From: Streptomyces vietnamensis
Lineage (GTDB): Bacteria; Actinomycetota; Actinomycetes; Streptomycetales; Streptomycetaceae
Length of the DNA: 64,000 nt
Assembly: GCF_000830005.1 (NCBI RefSeq)
Contig: NZ_CP010407.1
Location: forward strand, 5,708,001-5,772,000
Direction of reading: 5' to 3'
The notes beneath the pieces were generated by a model. The model was not told the origin of the DNA. It saw only the letters and a list, made by a program, of their open reading frames with translations, and searched no databases. The translations under genes were made by a program, and so were the position numbers. Positions 37,369 through 46,046 of this stretch are shown piece by piece; the first letter of the stretch is position 1; every line of letters starts with the position of its first letter.

Positions 37369-39954
37369 ATGGACCCGATCAACCCTGGGTCGGAGGAGTA
37401 CGGTCACGACACCGAGGGCGAGGAGGCCCGCCAGGGCCGTGGCGTGCCCGCACCGGCGCCTGCCCAGACGCCCGCGCGTGCCCGCGTCGTCCGGCTCGTC
37501 TCCGGCGAACTGCTCCTCACCGTCAACCCCGTCGACGGCAGCGAGATCGAACCCTGCCCGCCCGGGCAGGAACCGGCCGCCCCCCGCCCCCGCACCCCCG
37601 AGGAGCGCGCCGAGGCCGCCCGCGCCGCCGCCCCGCCCGTCCTGCCGGGCCCCGCCGCGCCCGAGCTGCCCCTCCTCGAACGCCAGGAGGAACGCGAACG
37701 GCTCGCCGGCATCCTCGGCCGGGGTCGCTGCGCCCGCGTCGTCGGCGCCCCCGGATCCGGCCGCACCGCCCTCCTCGACGCCGTCGCCGCCGACTGCGCC
37801 GACCTCGCCCCCGACGGCGTCGTCCGCCTCTCCGGCCACCACCGCACCCCCACCGAACTCCTCCACGAGCTCTTCACCGCCGTCCGGTACGCCCCCGACC
37901 ACCGCCCCGACCGGGCCGGCCTCCTCGACCGGATCGGCGACGTCGGCGCCGTGGTCGTCGTCGACGACCTGGAGTTCGGCGGCGCCGCCCTCGACGAGCT
38001 CCTCGCCGCCGCCCCCGAGTGCGCCTTCCTCCTCGCCGCGGGCCCCGACACGCCCGCCCCCTCCGCCGACGCCCCCATCGAGGAGGTCCTCCTCGCCGGC
38101 CTCGGCCGCGCCGCCGCCCTCCAGCTCCTGGAGAGCGCCGTCGGCCGCACCCTCACCGAGGAGGAGGTCAACTGGGCCGGCGACCTGTGGTTCGAGTCCG
38201 AAGGCCTCCCGCTCCGCTTCGTCCAGGCCGGCGCCCTGCTCCGGCAGCGCGACAAGCTGCGCGTCACCCCCGCCGAGTTCGACGCCTTCGGCGCCCTCGA
38301 AGAGGCCTTCGGACCCGCCGACCCCGCAGCCGCGGCGGCCGTCGCGGCCGCCGCCTTCGACGGCGTCGACGACCCCGACGTCGAACTCCGCGAGATACCG
38401 CTGCCCAGCCTCGGCGAGGGCGCCGCCCCCGCCGCGCTCCTCGCCTCCCGCCTCAGCCGCTCCGCCCAGGCCGCCCTGCGCTTCGCCGTCGCCCTCGGCG
38501 GCGAGGTCCCGCACCAGGCCCACCTCCCGGCCCTCGTCGGCGACACCCACGCCGACGCCGCCCTCGGCGAACTCATGGCCTGCGGACTGCTCTCCCCGGT
38601 CGGCCCCCGCTACCGGCTCTCCGCCGGAGTCCTCACCCAGCTCCTCGCCCACGGCTACGAGCACGGGGCCGCCGACCGCGCCCACACCGCCGCCCAGCAC
38701 TACGCCTGGTGGGCGTCCCACCCCTCCGTCACCCCCGAGCGGGCCGCCGCCGAGTCCGACGCCCTGCTCGCCGCCCTCACCGCGCTGATCCCCGGCACCG
38801 GCGACACCGCCGCCGAACACCGGGCCACCGCCGTCCTCCTCGCCCGCGCCGCCGCACCCGCCTTCGCCGCCGGACTCCACTGGGGTGCCTGGGAGCGGGC
38901 CCTGCGCGCCGGACAGGAAGCCGCCCGGCTCACCGGCGAGGTCGCCGAGGAGGCCTACTTCCACCACGAGCTCGGCGTCCTCGCGATCTGCGCCGGAAAC
39001 CTGGAGCGCGCCCGCGCCGAACTGGAGGCCTCCATCGGCATGCGCGGGGCGCTCGCCGACAAGCGTGGCACCGTCGCCGGCCGCCGGGCGCTCGCCCTCG
39101 TCGCCGACCTCTCCGGAGACCACGCGGCCGCCGTGGAGCCCGTCTCCCCGCCGCGCGGCACCCCCGCCCTGCGCGGCCCGGCCGCCCGCCCCGCCCTCCC
39201 GAGAGCCGAGGCCGTCACGGCCCCGCTGCCGGCCGGACCCGCCCGGACCCCGGCGGCGGCCCCGGCCCCCGCGTTCCCCGACTTCGCCGACGAGGGCCCG
39301 ACGGTCATCACCCGCCCCGACACCGCCGGGAGCGGCGGCCGCAGGACCGGCCTCAAGGGCGGCATCCTCAGCGGCGCCCGCCGCAACCTCGTCGCCGTCG
39401 GCGCGGGCGCGCTCCTCGTCGCCGTCCTCGGCACCGTCGTGACCCTCGGCGCCACCTCCGGCAACGGCGAGGACCCCGCCACCGACCGCGTCACCTCCGA
39501 CAGCACCGCGAGCGAGAGCGGCACCGACGACGGCCTCGACGGCGAGGAGCCGCCCGCCGAGGGCGAGACCGACCCGGGCGAGACCGGGAAGGCCACGCAC
39601 TCGGACTCCCCGAGCCCGTCGAGCTCGGACAGCAGCTCGCCGTCCGCCTCGACGGACCCGTCCGAGTCCGGCTCTCCGTCACCCTCGGACAGCCCGTCGG
39701 AGACGACGTCCCCCACCGCGACGACGGAGCCCACCGGGGGAGCCACGACGACGGCCCCCACCACCACCGGCGGGCCGCGCCCGACGACGACGCCCCCGAG
39801 GCCGACGACCACGCCGCCGAAGCCGCCGACGACCACCACCAGCCCGCCGCCGACGACCGAGCCGCCGACGACGGCCCCGCCGACGACCACCGCGCCCCCG
39901 GCGAGCGAGACCACGATCCTCAACGCCTCCTCCGCCTCGGAGTCGCCGTCCTGA
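37369..39954 (+). CDS. Large membrane-anchored NTPase-like protein with Ser/Thr/Pro-rich external tail
   Basis: 861 residues. An N-terminal region (about 40-60, RVVRLVSGELLLTVNPVDGSEI) precedes a STAND/AAA-like ATPase domain with GAPGSGRT (126-133) and Walker B AVVVVDDLEF (194-203). Walker A has Arg in place of the usual Lys. A helical C-half with TPR-like character (LARAAAPAFAAGLHWGAWERALRAGQEAARL region) runs to about 620, then one membrane segment (about 674-694), then 160 residues rich in Ser, Thr and Pro, probably outside and perhaps O-mannosylated. The role is unknown; architecture suggests a signalling protein spanning the membrane. ATG 37369 is chosen over GTG 37354. Confidence 0.75.
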   Translation: MDPINPGSEEYGHDTEGEEARQGRGVPAPAPAQTPARARVVRLVSGELLLTVNPVDGSEIEPCPPGQEPAAPRPRTPEERAEAARAAAPPVLPGPAAPELPLLERQEERERLAGILGRGRCARVVGAPGSGRTALLDAVAADCADLAPDGVVRLSGHHRTPTELLHELFTAVRYAPDHRPDRAGLLDRIGDVGAVVVVDDLEFGGAALDELLAAAPECAFLLAAGPDTPAPSADAPIEEVLLAGLGRAAALQLLESAVGRTLTEEEVNWAGDLWFESEGLPLRFVQAGALLRQRDKLRVTPAEFDAFGALEEAFGPADPAAAAAVAAAAFDGVDDPDVELREIPLPSLGEGAAPAALLASRLSRSAQAALRFAVALGGEVPHQAHLPALVGDTHADAALGELMACGLLSPVGPRYRLSAGVLTQLLAHGYEHGAADRAHTAAQHYAWWASHPSVTPERAAAESDALLAALTALIPGTGDTAAEHRATAVLLARAAAPAFAAGLHWGAWERALRAGQEAARLTGEVAEEAYFHHELGVLAICAGNLERARAELEASIGMRGALADKRGTVAGRRALALVADLSGDHAAAVEPVSPPRGTPALRGPAARPALPRAEAVTAPLPAGPARTPAAAPAPAFPDFADEGPTVITRPDTAGSGGRRTGLKGGILSGARRNLVAVGAGALLVAVLGTVVTLGATSGNGEDPATDRVTSDSTASESGTDDGLDGEEPPAEGETDPGETGKATHSDSPSPSSSDSSSPSASTDPSESGSPSPSDSPSETTSPTATTEPTGGATTTAPTTTGGPRPTTTPPRPTTTPPKPPTTTTSPPPTTEPPTTAPPTTTAPPASETTILNASSASESPS

Positions 39955-39972
39955 CCCCCGTACGGACAAGGC

Positions 39973-40009
39973 GACGGCCCCGGGCGCGCTCACCGCACCC
40001 GGGGCCGTC
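39973..40009. terminator. Bidirectional terminator between convergent genes
   Basis: Perfect 12-bp stem GACGGCCCCGGG / CCCGGGGCCGTC with a 13-nt loop; flanking GTACGG and CCGTAC could extend it. Confidence 0.8.
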
Positions 40010-40033
40010 CCCGTACTCGTACTCCCGCCGCCG

Positions 40034-40705
40034 CTAGAACAGCCGCAGCTTGTCGTCCTCGATGCCGCGCAGCGCGTCGTAGTCGAGGACCACGCAGCCG
40101 ATCCCGCGGTCCGTCGCGAGGACCCGCGCCTGCGGCTTGATCTCCTGGGCCGCGAAGACGCCCTTCACCGGTGCCAGGTGCGGATCGCGGTTGAGCAGCT
40201 CCAGGTAGCGGGTCAGCTGCTCGACGCCGTCGATCTCGCCGCGCCGCTTGATCTCCACCGCGACCGTCGCGCCGTCGGCGTCCCGGCACAGGATGTCCAC
40301 GGGGCCGATCGCCGTCGGGTACTCGCGGCGGATCAGGGTGTAGCCCTCGCCGAGGGTCTCGATGCGGTCGGCGAGCAGCTCCTGGAGGTGCGCCTCGACG
40401 CCGTCCTTGATGAGACCCGGGTCCACGCCCAGCTCGTGCGAGGAGTCGTGGAGGATCTCCTCCATCGTGATGATCAGTTTCTCGCCCGCTTTGTTGATCA
40501 CGGTCCAGATGCCCGCCTCACCGTCGACACCCTCCTTCAGGGTGCACGGCGGGGACATCCAGTTGAGCGGTTTGTACGCCCGGTCGTCCGCGTGGATGGA
40601 GACGCTGCCGTCTGCCTTGACCAGGATCAGACGGGGCGCGGAGGGCAGGTGGGCCGTGAGTCGACCCGCGTAGTCCACGGAGCAACGGGCAATGACGAGA
40701 CGCAT
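40034..40705 (-). CDS. nucS: Mismatch-specific endonuclease NucS
   Basis: Actinobacterial and archaeal EndoMS/NucS cleaves both strands at mismatches and replaces MutSL mismatch repair in actinobacteria. 223 residues: an N-terminal DNA-binding and dimer domain ([16 protein letters not shown]) and a C-terminal RecB-like nuclease with [12 protein letters not shown] and [17 protein letters not shown]. The last residues DDKLRLF form the sliding-clamp binding motif. ATG 40705 is chosen over an in-frame TTG nine bases earlier. Confidence 0.96.
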   Translation of the reverse strand: MRLVIARCSVDYAGRLTAHLPSAPRLILVKADGSVSIHADDRAYKPLNWMSPPCTLKEGVDGEAGIWTVINKAGEKLIITMEEILHDSSHELGVDPGLIKDGVEAHLQELLADRIETLGEGYTLIRREYPTAIGPVDILCRDADGATVAVEIKRRGEIDGVEQLTRYLELLNRDPHLAPVKGVFAAQEIKPQARVLATDRGIGCVVLDYDALRGIEDDKLRLF

Positions 40706-40953
40706 GGTCGCCAACGCTACAAGACGGGCGCTCTTCCGCGCGATTCGGGCATCGGCCGCGCACCCCGTGGGGGTGGTCGTTGGCCGAACACCCGTCGGTT
40801 ATCAGCCGGTTGTGTGCCCATTCTTCTGGTGTCGCCCGGACCGCGCGCTTACCGTGGAAGCTGGAGGTCGTCGTCCGTGCACGCTGCGTGGCGTACGTCG
40901 GCCTTCGTCCCTGCCCGCAAGACCCCGTCCGCGGGGTCGCGAGAGGAGAACCC
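40706..40953. other. Divergent intergenic region nucS / SCO5389-family gene
   Basis: 248 bp that must carry promoters for both genes. I see no convincing hexamer pair or repeat. Confidence 0.4.
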
Positions 40954-41346
40954 ATGTCGCTCGACGTCTCACCGGCCCTGTTGGAACAGGCCGAGCGAGG
41001 CGAGGTCGACGAAGCCGACTTCGTCGACTGCGTCCGGACCTCCCTGCCCTACGCATGGGAGATGATCAGTTCTCTGGTGGCACAGCTGAAGGTCGACGGC
41101 GGAGAGTTCGCCGACAACCAGACGCCGCCGCCGAATGAGCAGGCACGTGGTCAGCTGCTGCGCGCGCTCGCGAGCGATGCCATTCGTGGTGCGCTGCAGC
41201 GGCATTTCGGGGTGCGTCTCGCCTTCCAGAACTGCCACCGCGTGGCGGTCTTCCCGCTGGACCCGTCGGTGGACGAGCGCCTCGCCCGCTTCACGTCCGT
41301 ACGGGGACAGCTGCTGAACCAGTCGCCCGAACTGCGCGACTGCTGA
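40954..41346 (+). CDS. SCO5389-family protein of unknown function
   Basis: 130 residues, soluble, acidic at the start (SLDVSPALLEQAERGEVDEADFVDCVRTSL cut here to its pattern: short helices with LPYAWEMISSLVAQL). It is very conserved among Streptomyces as I remember, always near nucS. No catalytic motif is visible. ATG 40954 follows cgagaggagaaccc, a strong site. Divergent from nucS across 248 bp. Confidence 0.85.
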   Translation: MSLDVSPALLEQAERGEVDEADFVDCVRTSLPYAWEMISSLVAQLKVDGGEFADNQTPPPNEQARGQLLRALASDAIRGALQRHFGVRLAFQNCHRVAVFPLDPSVDERLARFTSVRGQLLNQSPELRDC

Positions 41347-41449
41347 GACATGGTGCTGCCGCTCCACACCGCGGGAGGACGCGATCGATGCGAGCCGACG
41401 CGCATCGCCGCCGACAGGTGCAGGAGCGGCAGCACGGTCCGGAACAGGA

Positions 41450-42484
41450 TCACACCAGGAGCGGCAGGACCTCCGCGCCCAGCCGCCGGACGTTCTCCTC
41501 GGTCGCCGCGAGGTCGCCCGAGCCCTCCGCGAGCAGGGCGAAGCGCGTGATGCCCGTACGCTCCGCGGTCGCCGCCAGCCGGTCCGCCGCGTGCCGCGGC
41601 GTGCCCACCGGGTGCAGCCCGCACAGCAGCTCCGTGTACGCGACGGGGTCCCGCATCACCCGGTGCCGGCCGTCCACCGTCACATGCGCGTCGAGCCCCT
41701 GCTTCAGCCAGCCCGGCATCGCCTTCACCAGCGCCTCCGCCGCGTCCGCGCCCCGGTCCGCGAGCTGCGCCACCCCCGCCGAGACGTGGCAGGCACCGAT
41801 CCGCGCGATCTCCTCCGTAGCCCGCCCGGCCTCCCGCGCGCACCGCGCCCAGGCCGCGACCATCTCGGCCTTGTCCTCGTCGCCGCAGTGCATGCCGAGC
41901 AGCATCGGCAGTCCGCGCTCCGCCGCGAGCCTGACGCTCTTCGGCGAGGTGCAGGCCACCACCACCTCGGGGGAGGCCGCCCCGCCGATCAGCTCGTCGG
42001 GCCGGGGCACGACGGGCACCTCACGGAAAGCGAATCGTTCCCCCTCGGCGCCGACGCGCGGCTCGGTGAGCCAGCGAAGGAGCAGATCGAGCGATTCGGG
42101 GAACCTCTTCTCGTACGCATCGAGGCCCGCGCCGAAGACCTCCAGGTCGACCCAGGGACCGCCCCGGCCCACCCCGAGGGTGAACCTGCCGCCCGAGGTG
42201 AGGTGCAGCAGCGCCGCCTGCTCGCCGAGGGCCACCGGGTGGACGGTCGGCAGCACGCTCACCGCCGTGCCGACCCGGAGCCGCCGGGTGCGGCCGAGGA
42301 GCAGTGCGGCCAGTGTCACGGCCGAGGGGCAGACCCCGTACGGCACGAAGTGGTGCTCGGCGAGCCAGACGGAGTCGAGCCCCGCCTCCTCGGCGACCTC
42401 GGCGGTCCGCACCGCCCGGTGCAGTGCCTCCCCCTGGCCCTGGCCCGGGAACTGGGCTGCCAGAACGAACGTACCCACGCGCAT
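41450..42484 (-). CDS. LLM-class flavin-dependent oxidoreductase
   Basis: 344 residues of the bacterial luciferase-like superfamily (FMN or F420 dependent). The TIM-barrel pattern is clear: AEEAGLDSVWLAEHHFVPYG, LRVGTAVSVLPTVHPVALGEQAALLHLTSGGRFTLGVGRG and SPKSVRLAAERGLPML. The substrate cannot be told. ATG 42484 follows aaggaggcag, a strong site. It stands alone, convergent with the SCO5389-family gene. Confidence 0.88.
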   Translation of the reverse strand: MRVGTFVLAAQFPGQGQGEALHRAVRTAEVAEEAGLDSVWLAEHHFVPYGVCPSAVTLAALLLGRTRRLRVGTAVSVLPTVHPVALGEQAALLHLTSGGRFTLGVGRGGPWVDLEVFGAGLDAYEKRFPESLDLLLRWLTEPRVGAEGERFAFREVPVVPRPDELIGGAASPEVVVACTSPKSVRLAAERGLPMLLGMHCGDEDKAEMVAAWARCAREAGRATEEIARIGACHVSAGVAQLADRGADAAEALVKAMPGWLKQGLDAHVTVDGRHRVMRDPVAYTELLCGLHPVGTPRHAADRLAATAERTGITRFALLAEGSGDLAATEENVRRLGAEVLPLLV

Positions 42485-42682
42485 CGCCTTCTGCCTCCTT
42501 GCGGCCGACGCGTATCTCCCCCCGCACTGGCACCAACGTCTGACACGTGCCAAAGGCAACGGCCGTTCATGAAGTTCTTGCGATTTTCGGCTAAGCCGTC
42601 CCGGGCGGGGCCCGGGGCACCGGATGGCGGCCCGTAGGCTGGAGGGAACGGTCCGTGTTCCCAGACCCCGTGAGGTGTGCCC

Positions 42683-43012
42683 GTGTCCCCGCGTCACAAC
42701 CGCTCCCGAGGCGGCGAGAAGCCCGCGCAGCAGCAGGGCGATCACGGCGACCGGTACGGCGGTGTGCAGCGCACCGAGACCTGGCAGGGCGAGGAGTGGT
42801 ACGTCCGGCTGGTCGCCGGGGCCAGCGCACCGGGCAAGCGCTACCGCTGCCCGGGCTGCGACCAGGAGATCCCGCCCGGCGCCCCGCACGTCGTCGCCTG
42901 GCCGGAGTGGGGCGGCGTCGACGACCGCCGCCACTGGCACAAGGCCTGCTGGAACGCGAAGGACCGCCGCACCAGCAGGGTGCAGCGGTCCCGCAACGCG
43001 CCGAGGTACTAG
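42683..43012 (+). CDS. Small zinc-finger/HNH-like protein of unknown function
   Basis: 109 residues. A disordered polar start is followed by WYVRLVAGASAPGKRYRCPGC, giving CPGC, then PHVVAW and RRHWHKACW: two Cys, His and Cys spaced as in a treble-clef zinc finger, perhaps HNH-like, and a basic C-terminus that suggests nucleic-acid binding. GTG 42683 or 42677 can both start it; gtgagg lies just upstream. Its end is 7 bp from the convergent permease gene. Confidence 0.65.
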   Translation: MSPRHNRSRGGEKPAQQQGDHGDRYGGVQRTETWQGEEWYVRLVAGASAPGKRYRCPGCDQEIPPGAPHVVAWPEWGGVDDRRHWHKACWNAKDRRTSRVQRSRNAPRY

Positions 43013-43019
43013 GGCCTGA

Positions 43020-43862
43020 TCACACGTCCCGGCTGTTCAGCAGGGCGTACGCGCCGCCCAGGGCCGCCGCCGCGACGGCGGCCATGATCAGCAGCGCCTC
43101 CCAGCCCGCCGGGCCGGAGTCGCCGAACTGCGGGGCGTCGTTGTAGAGCGCGATCATCTGCGAGGGGATCGCGTAGGTGAACAGGAACTTCTGCACCGAC
43201 TGCAGCGCCTCGGCCATCATGAACATGCCCGCCACCAGCGGCAGCAGCAGCAGACCGATCATCACCGTGATCGCGCCGGCCGAGTGCCGGATGACCGTCC
43301 CCACCGCGAGCGAGAGCAGCCCGAGCAGGGCCAGGTAGGCGCCCGCGCCGACCGTCGCCCGCAGCCACTCGCCGGTCGTCGGCGTCGCCGCCGTGTCCAC
43401 GAGGGCGACCTGCGCCATCGCCACCAGGGTCGCCATCACCGTGGTGACCGAGAAGACCAGCAGGAAGAAGACGATCGCCTTCGCCGTCAGCACCCGGGCC
43501 CGGCTCGGGCAGGCCGTCAGGGTCGTACGGATCATGCCCGTGCCGTACTCGGAGGCGATCGTCAGGACGCCGAGCGTGATCACGCAGATCGACGCCGGCA
43601 GCATCCCGAAGAAGCCGAAGGCGAGCGCGGACTGCCCGCCCATCTCGACGTCGGCGCCCGAGGCGATGGCCGCGACGCCCAGGCCGATGGCGAGCATCAG
43701 CAGGATCATCACCCCGAGCGTCCACATCGTCGAACGCACCGAGCGGATCTTCGTCCACTCGGAGGCGAGCGCGTCACCGAGGTGCGCGGCGCGGACCGGG
43801 ATGGGGGAGACGTAGGAGTACGGCGCCGAGGCCGGGGCCTGGTGGTGGGCGGGGGCGGTCAT
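43020..43862 (-). CDS. ABC-2 family transporter permease (first copy)
   Basis: 280 residues, six membrane segments after a cytoplasmic start containing the typical ALASEWTKIRSVRSTMWTL motif. Residues ITLGVLTIASEYGTGMIRTTL match bacteriocin/antibiotic-resistance-type permeases. Its ATG overlaps the stop of the ATPase gene (ATGA), so the two are translated together. It is paralogous to the permease at 45.3-46.0 kb (SEWTKIRTVSSTVWTL, GTEYSSGMIRTSL). Confidence 0.9.
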   Translation of the reverse strand: MTAPAHHQAPASAPYSYVSPIPVRAAHLGDALASEWTKIRSVRSTMWTLGVMILLMLAIGLGVAAIASGADVEMGGQSALAFGFFGMLPASICVITLGVLTIASEYGTGMIRTTLTACPSRARVLTAKAIVFFLLVFSVTTVMATLVAMAQVALVDTAATPTTGEWLRATVGAGAYLALLGLLSLAVGTVIRHSAGAITVMIGLLLLPLVAGMFMMAEALQSVQKFLFTYAIPSQMIALYNDAPQFGDSGPAGWEALLIMAAVAAAALGGAYALLNSRDV

Positions 43863-45070
43863 CGGGCGTCCTTGGTGGTGTCGCTCGGCTGCGGGAGGCT
43901 CGGCTGCGGGGCGGCCGGAGGGGCGTACGGACCGGGGGCGGCGGCCGGCGGGGCGTACGGCGCCGGCGCGGCGGCCGGAGGGGCGTACGGGGCCGGCGCC
44001 GCGGCCTGCGGACCGCCGGCGTACGGGTTCTGTCCGGGCGGCGGCGGGGCGTACCAGCCCTCCTGCGGCACGTCCTGGACCGGCGGCTGCGGCGGCATCC
44101 CGTACCCCGGCTGCCCCGGCTGCGCGGGCGGCTGGAGGTGGACGAGGCGGTCGTCGGTGGAGCGGTAGTCCACGGCGCCCTGCGTCAGCCGCATGTACGC
44201 CTCCTCGAGCGAGGCCTGGTGCGGGGACAGCTCCCAGAGCCGTACGTCCGCGCCGTGCGCCAGGTCGCTGATCCGCGGCAGGGGCAGGCCCGTGACGCGC
44301 AGCGCCCCGTCCGGCTCGGACAGCACCTGGCCGCCGGCCTCCATCAGCACCGACGTCAGCTTCTCCCGCTGCGCCGGCTCGGTGCCCGGGGTCCGCACCC
44401 GGGCGAAGTCGGCGGAGTTCGCCGAGATGAAGTCCTTCACCGGCATGTCGGCGAGCAGCTGCCCCCGGCCGATCACGATCAGGTGGTCGGCCGTCAGCGC
44501 CATCTCGCTCATGAGGTGGCTGGAGACGAAGACCGTGCGGCCCTCGGAGGCCAGCTTCTTCATCAGGTTCCGCACCCAGAGGATGCCCTCGGGGTCCAGG
44601 CCGTTGACGGGCTCGTCGAAGAGCAGCACCTGCGGGTCGCCGAGGAGGGCCGCCGCGATGCCGAGGCGCTGGCCCATGCCGAGCGAGAAGCCCTTCGAGC
44701 GCCGCTTGGCGACGTCCTGGAGGCCGACCACGCCGAGGACCTCGTCGACGCGCTGGGCCGGGATGCCGGCCAGCTGGGCGAGCGACAGCAGATGGCTGCG
44801 CGCGCTCCGGCCGCCGTGCACGGCCTTGGCGTCGAGGAGCGCGCCGACCTGGCGGGGGGCGTTCGGCAGCTGCCGGAAGGGGTGGCCGCCGATCGTGACG
44901 TGGCCCGCGGTGGGCCGGTCGAGCCCGAGGATCATGCGCATCGTCGTCGACTTGCCGGATCCGTTGGGCCCCAGGAAGCCGGTGACGACACCGGGCCTCA
45001 CCTGGAAGGAAAGGTTGTACACGGCCGTCTTGGCGCCGTAGCGCTTCGTCAGGCCGACTGCCTCGATCAT
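43859..45070 (-). CDS. ABC transporter ATPase with Pro/Ala/Tyr-rich tail (first copy)
   Basis: 403 residues. ATPase core: Walker A GPNGSGKSTT (about 34-43), signature FSLGMGQRLGIA, Walker B LLFDEPVNGLDPEG. After the usual C-terminal domain (about residue 300) comes a tail of about 90 residues with repeats of the kind APYAPPAAAP, absent from the second paralogue. ATG 45070 (MIEAVGLTKRYG) is chosen over an upstream in-frame start. Its paired permease follows. Confidence 0.9.
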   Translation of the reverse strand: MIEAVGLTKRYGAKTAVYNLSFQVRPGVVTGFLGPNGSGKSTTMRMILGLDRPTAGHVTIGGHPFRQLPNAPRQVGALLDAKAVHGGRSARSHLLSLAQLAGIPAQRVDEVLGVVGLQDVAKRRSKGFSLGMGQRLGIAAALLGDPQVLLFDEPVNGLDPEGILWVRNLMKKLASEGRTVFVSSHLMSEMALTADHLIVIGRGQLLADMPVKDFISANSADFARVRTPGTEPAQREKLTSVLMEAGGQVLSEPDGALRVTGLPLPRISDLAHGADVRLWELSPHQASLEEAYMRLTQGAVDYRSTDDRLVHLQPPAQPGQPGYGMPPQPPVQDVPQEGWYAPPPPGQNPYAGGPQAAAPAPYAPPAAAPAPYAPPAAAPGPYAPPAAPQPSLPQPSDTTKDAR

Positions 45071-45203
45071 TCTCCAGCCCCATCGACAGGTCGGTCGCAT
45101 CCATGTCGGGGCGTGGCGGCCTGTGGCCGGAGCCCCCCGTATGAGCTAGGAGCTTATCCAGGCGTTGACGGTTCCGGCCAAGCTCGGGGAATCACGGGAG
45201 GGG

Positions 45204-45276
45204 AATCAGGCGCCCACAGTCGGGCGTCCCGCAGCCGGGCGTCCCGCGATCAGGCGCCCGCGATCAGGCGTCCCGC
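45204..45276 (-). repeat. Five 14/15-bp tandem units over the permease stop
   Basis: Units at 45262-45276, 45248-45261, 45233-45247, 45218-45232 and 45204-45217, on the minus strand variants of GCGGGACGCCTGATC. The first contains the permease stop TGA; two others repeat CCTGAT. Confidence 0.85.
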
Positions 45277-46043
45277 TTCTTCAGCACCAGGTAGCCGCCG
45301 ATGAGCGAGGCCACCACCCAGAGCACCATGATCCCGAGCCCGCCCCAGGGGCCGTACGGCGCCTCCTCCGAGTTCATCGCGTCCGGGACGACCCGCATGA
45401 CCTTCGAGCCGGCCTGGTCCGGGAAGTAGAGCGCCACCTCCTTGGCCTTCGGGACCGCCGAGAGGATGTTCGAGACCAGGAGGAGGAACGGCACCAGGAT
45501 GCCGAGCGACAGCATCGACGAACGCAGCATCGCCGCCACGCCCATCGAGAACAGGGCGATCAGGCCCATGTAGAGCCCGGCGCCGATCACCGCGCGCAGC
45601 ACGTTGTCGTCGCCGATCGAGGCACGGTGCCCGCCGAGCAGCGCCTGCCCCAGGAAGAAGGCGGTGAAGCTCGTCGCGAGCCCCACCAGGAGGGCGAGCC
45701 CGCCCGCCACCGCGACCTTCGAGAAGAGGAAGGTCGCGCGCTGCGGCACGGCGGCCAGCGAGGTGCGGATCATGCCGGAGGAGTACTCGGTCCCCACCAC
45801 CAGGACGCCGAAGACCACCATCGCCAGCTGCCCCAGGATCATCCCGGAGAAGCTGATCAGGGTCGGGTCGAAGGTGGCCCTCTCGACCGCCCTCATGTCG
45901 TTGAAGGTGGCGTTCGTCAGGGCGCTCAGCCCCGCGCCCATCGCCACCGTGACGAAGAAGGCGCTCGCCAGCGTCCAGACGGTCGACGACACCGTCCGGA
46001 TCTTGGTCCACTCGGACTGCAGGACCGCGGATGCCACTGCCAT
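45264..46043 (-). CDS. ABC-2 family transporter permease (second copy)
   Basis: 259 residues with six membrane segments; starts with the cytoplasmic SEWTKIRTVSSTVWTL motif. Partner of the ATPase gene 3 bp upstream. Similarity to the first-copy permease indicates that the two ATPase-permease pairs arose by tandem duplication. Its 3-prime end lies in a five-unit repeat. Confidence 0.9.
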   Translation of the reverse strand: MAVASAVLQSEWTKIRTVSSTVWTLASAFFVTVAMGAGLSALTNATFNDMRAVERATFDPTLISFSGMILGQLAMVVFGVLVVGTEYSSGMIRTSLAAVPQRATFLFSKVAVAGGLALLVGLATSFTAFFLGQALLGGHRASIGDDNVLRAVIGAGLYMGLIALFSMGVAAMLRSSMLSLGILVPFLLLVSNILSAVPKAKEVALYFPDQAGSKVMRVVPDAMNSEEAPYGPWGGLGIMVLWVVASLIGGYLVLKKRDA

Positions 46044-46046
46044 CGA

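Noticed and set aside
43020..45104. 694-codon minus-strand frame that ends as the ABC permease
   Set aside because: Only the last 280 codons are real; the earlier part is an off-frame reading of the ATPase gene. Start placed at 43862.
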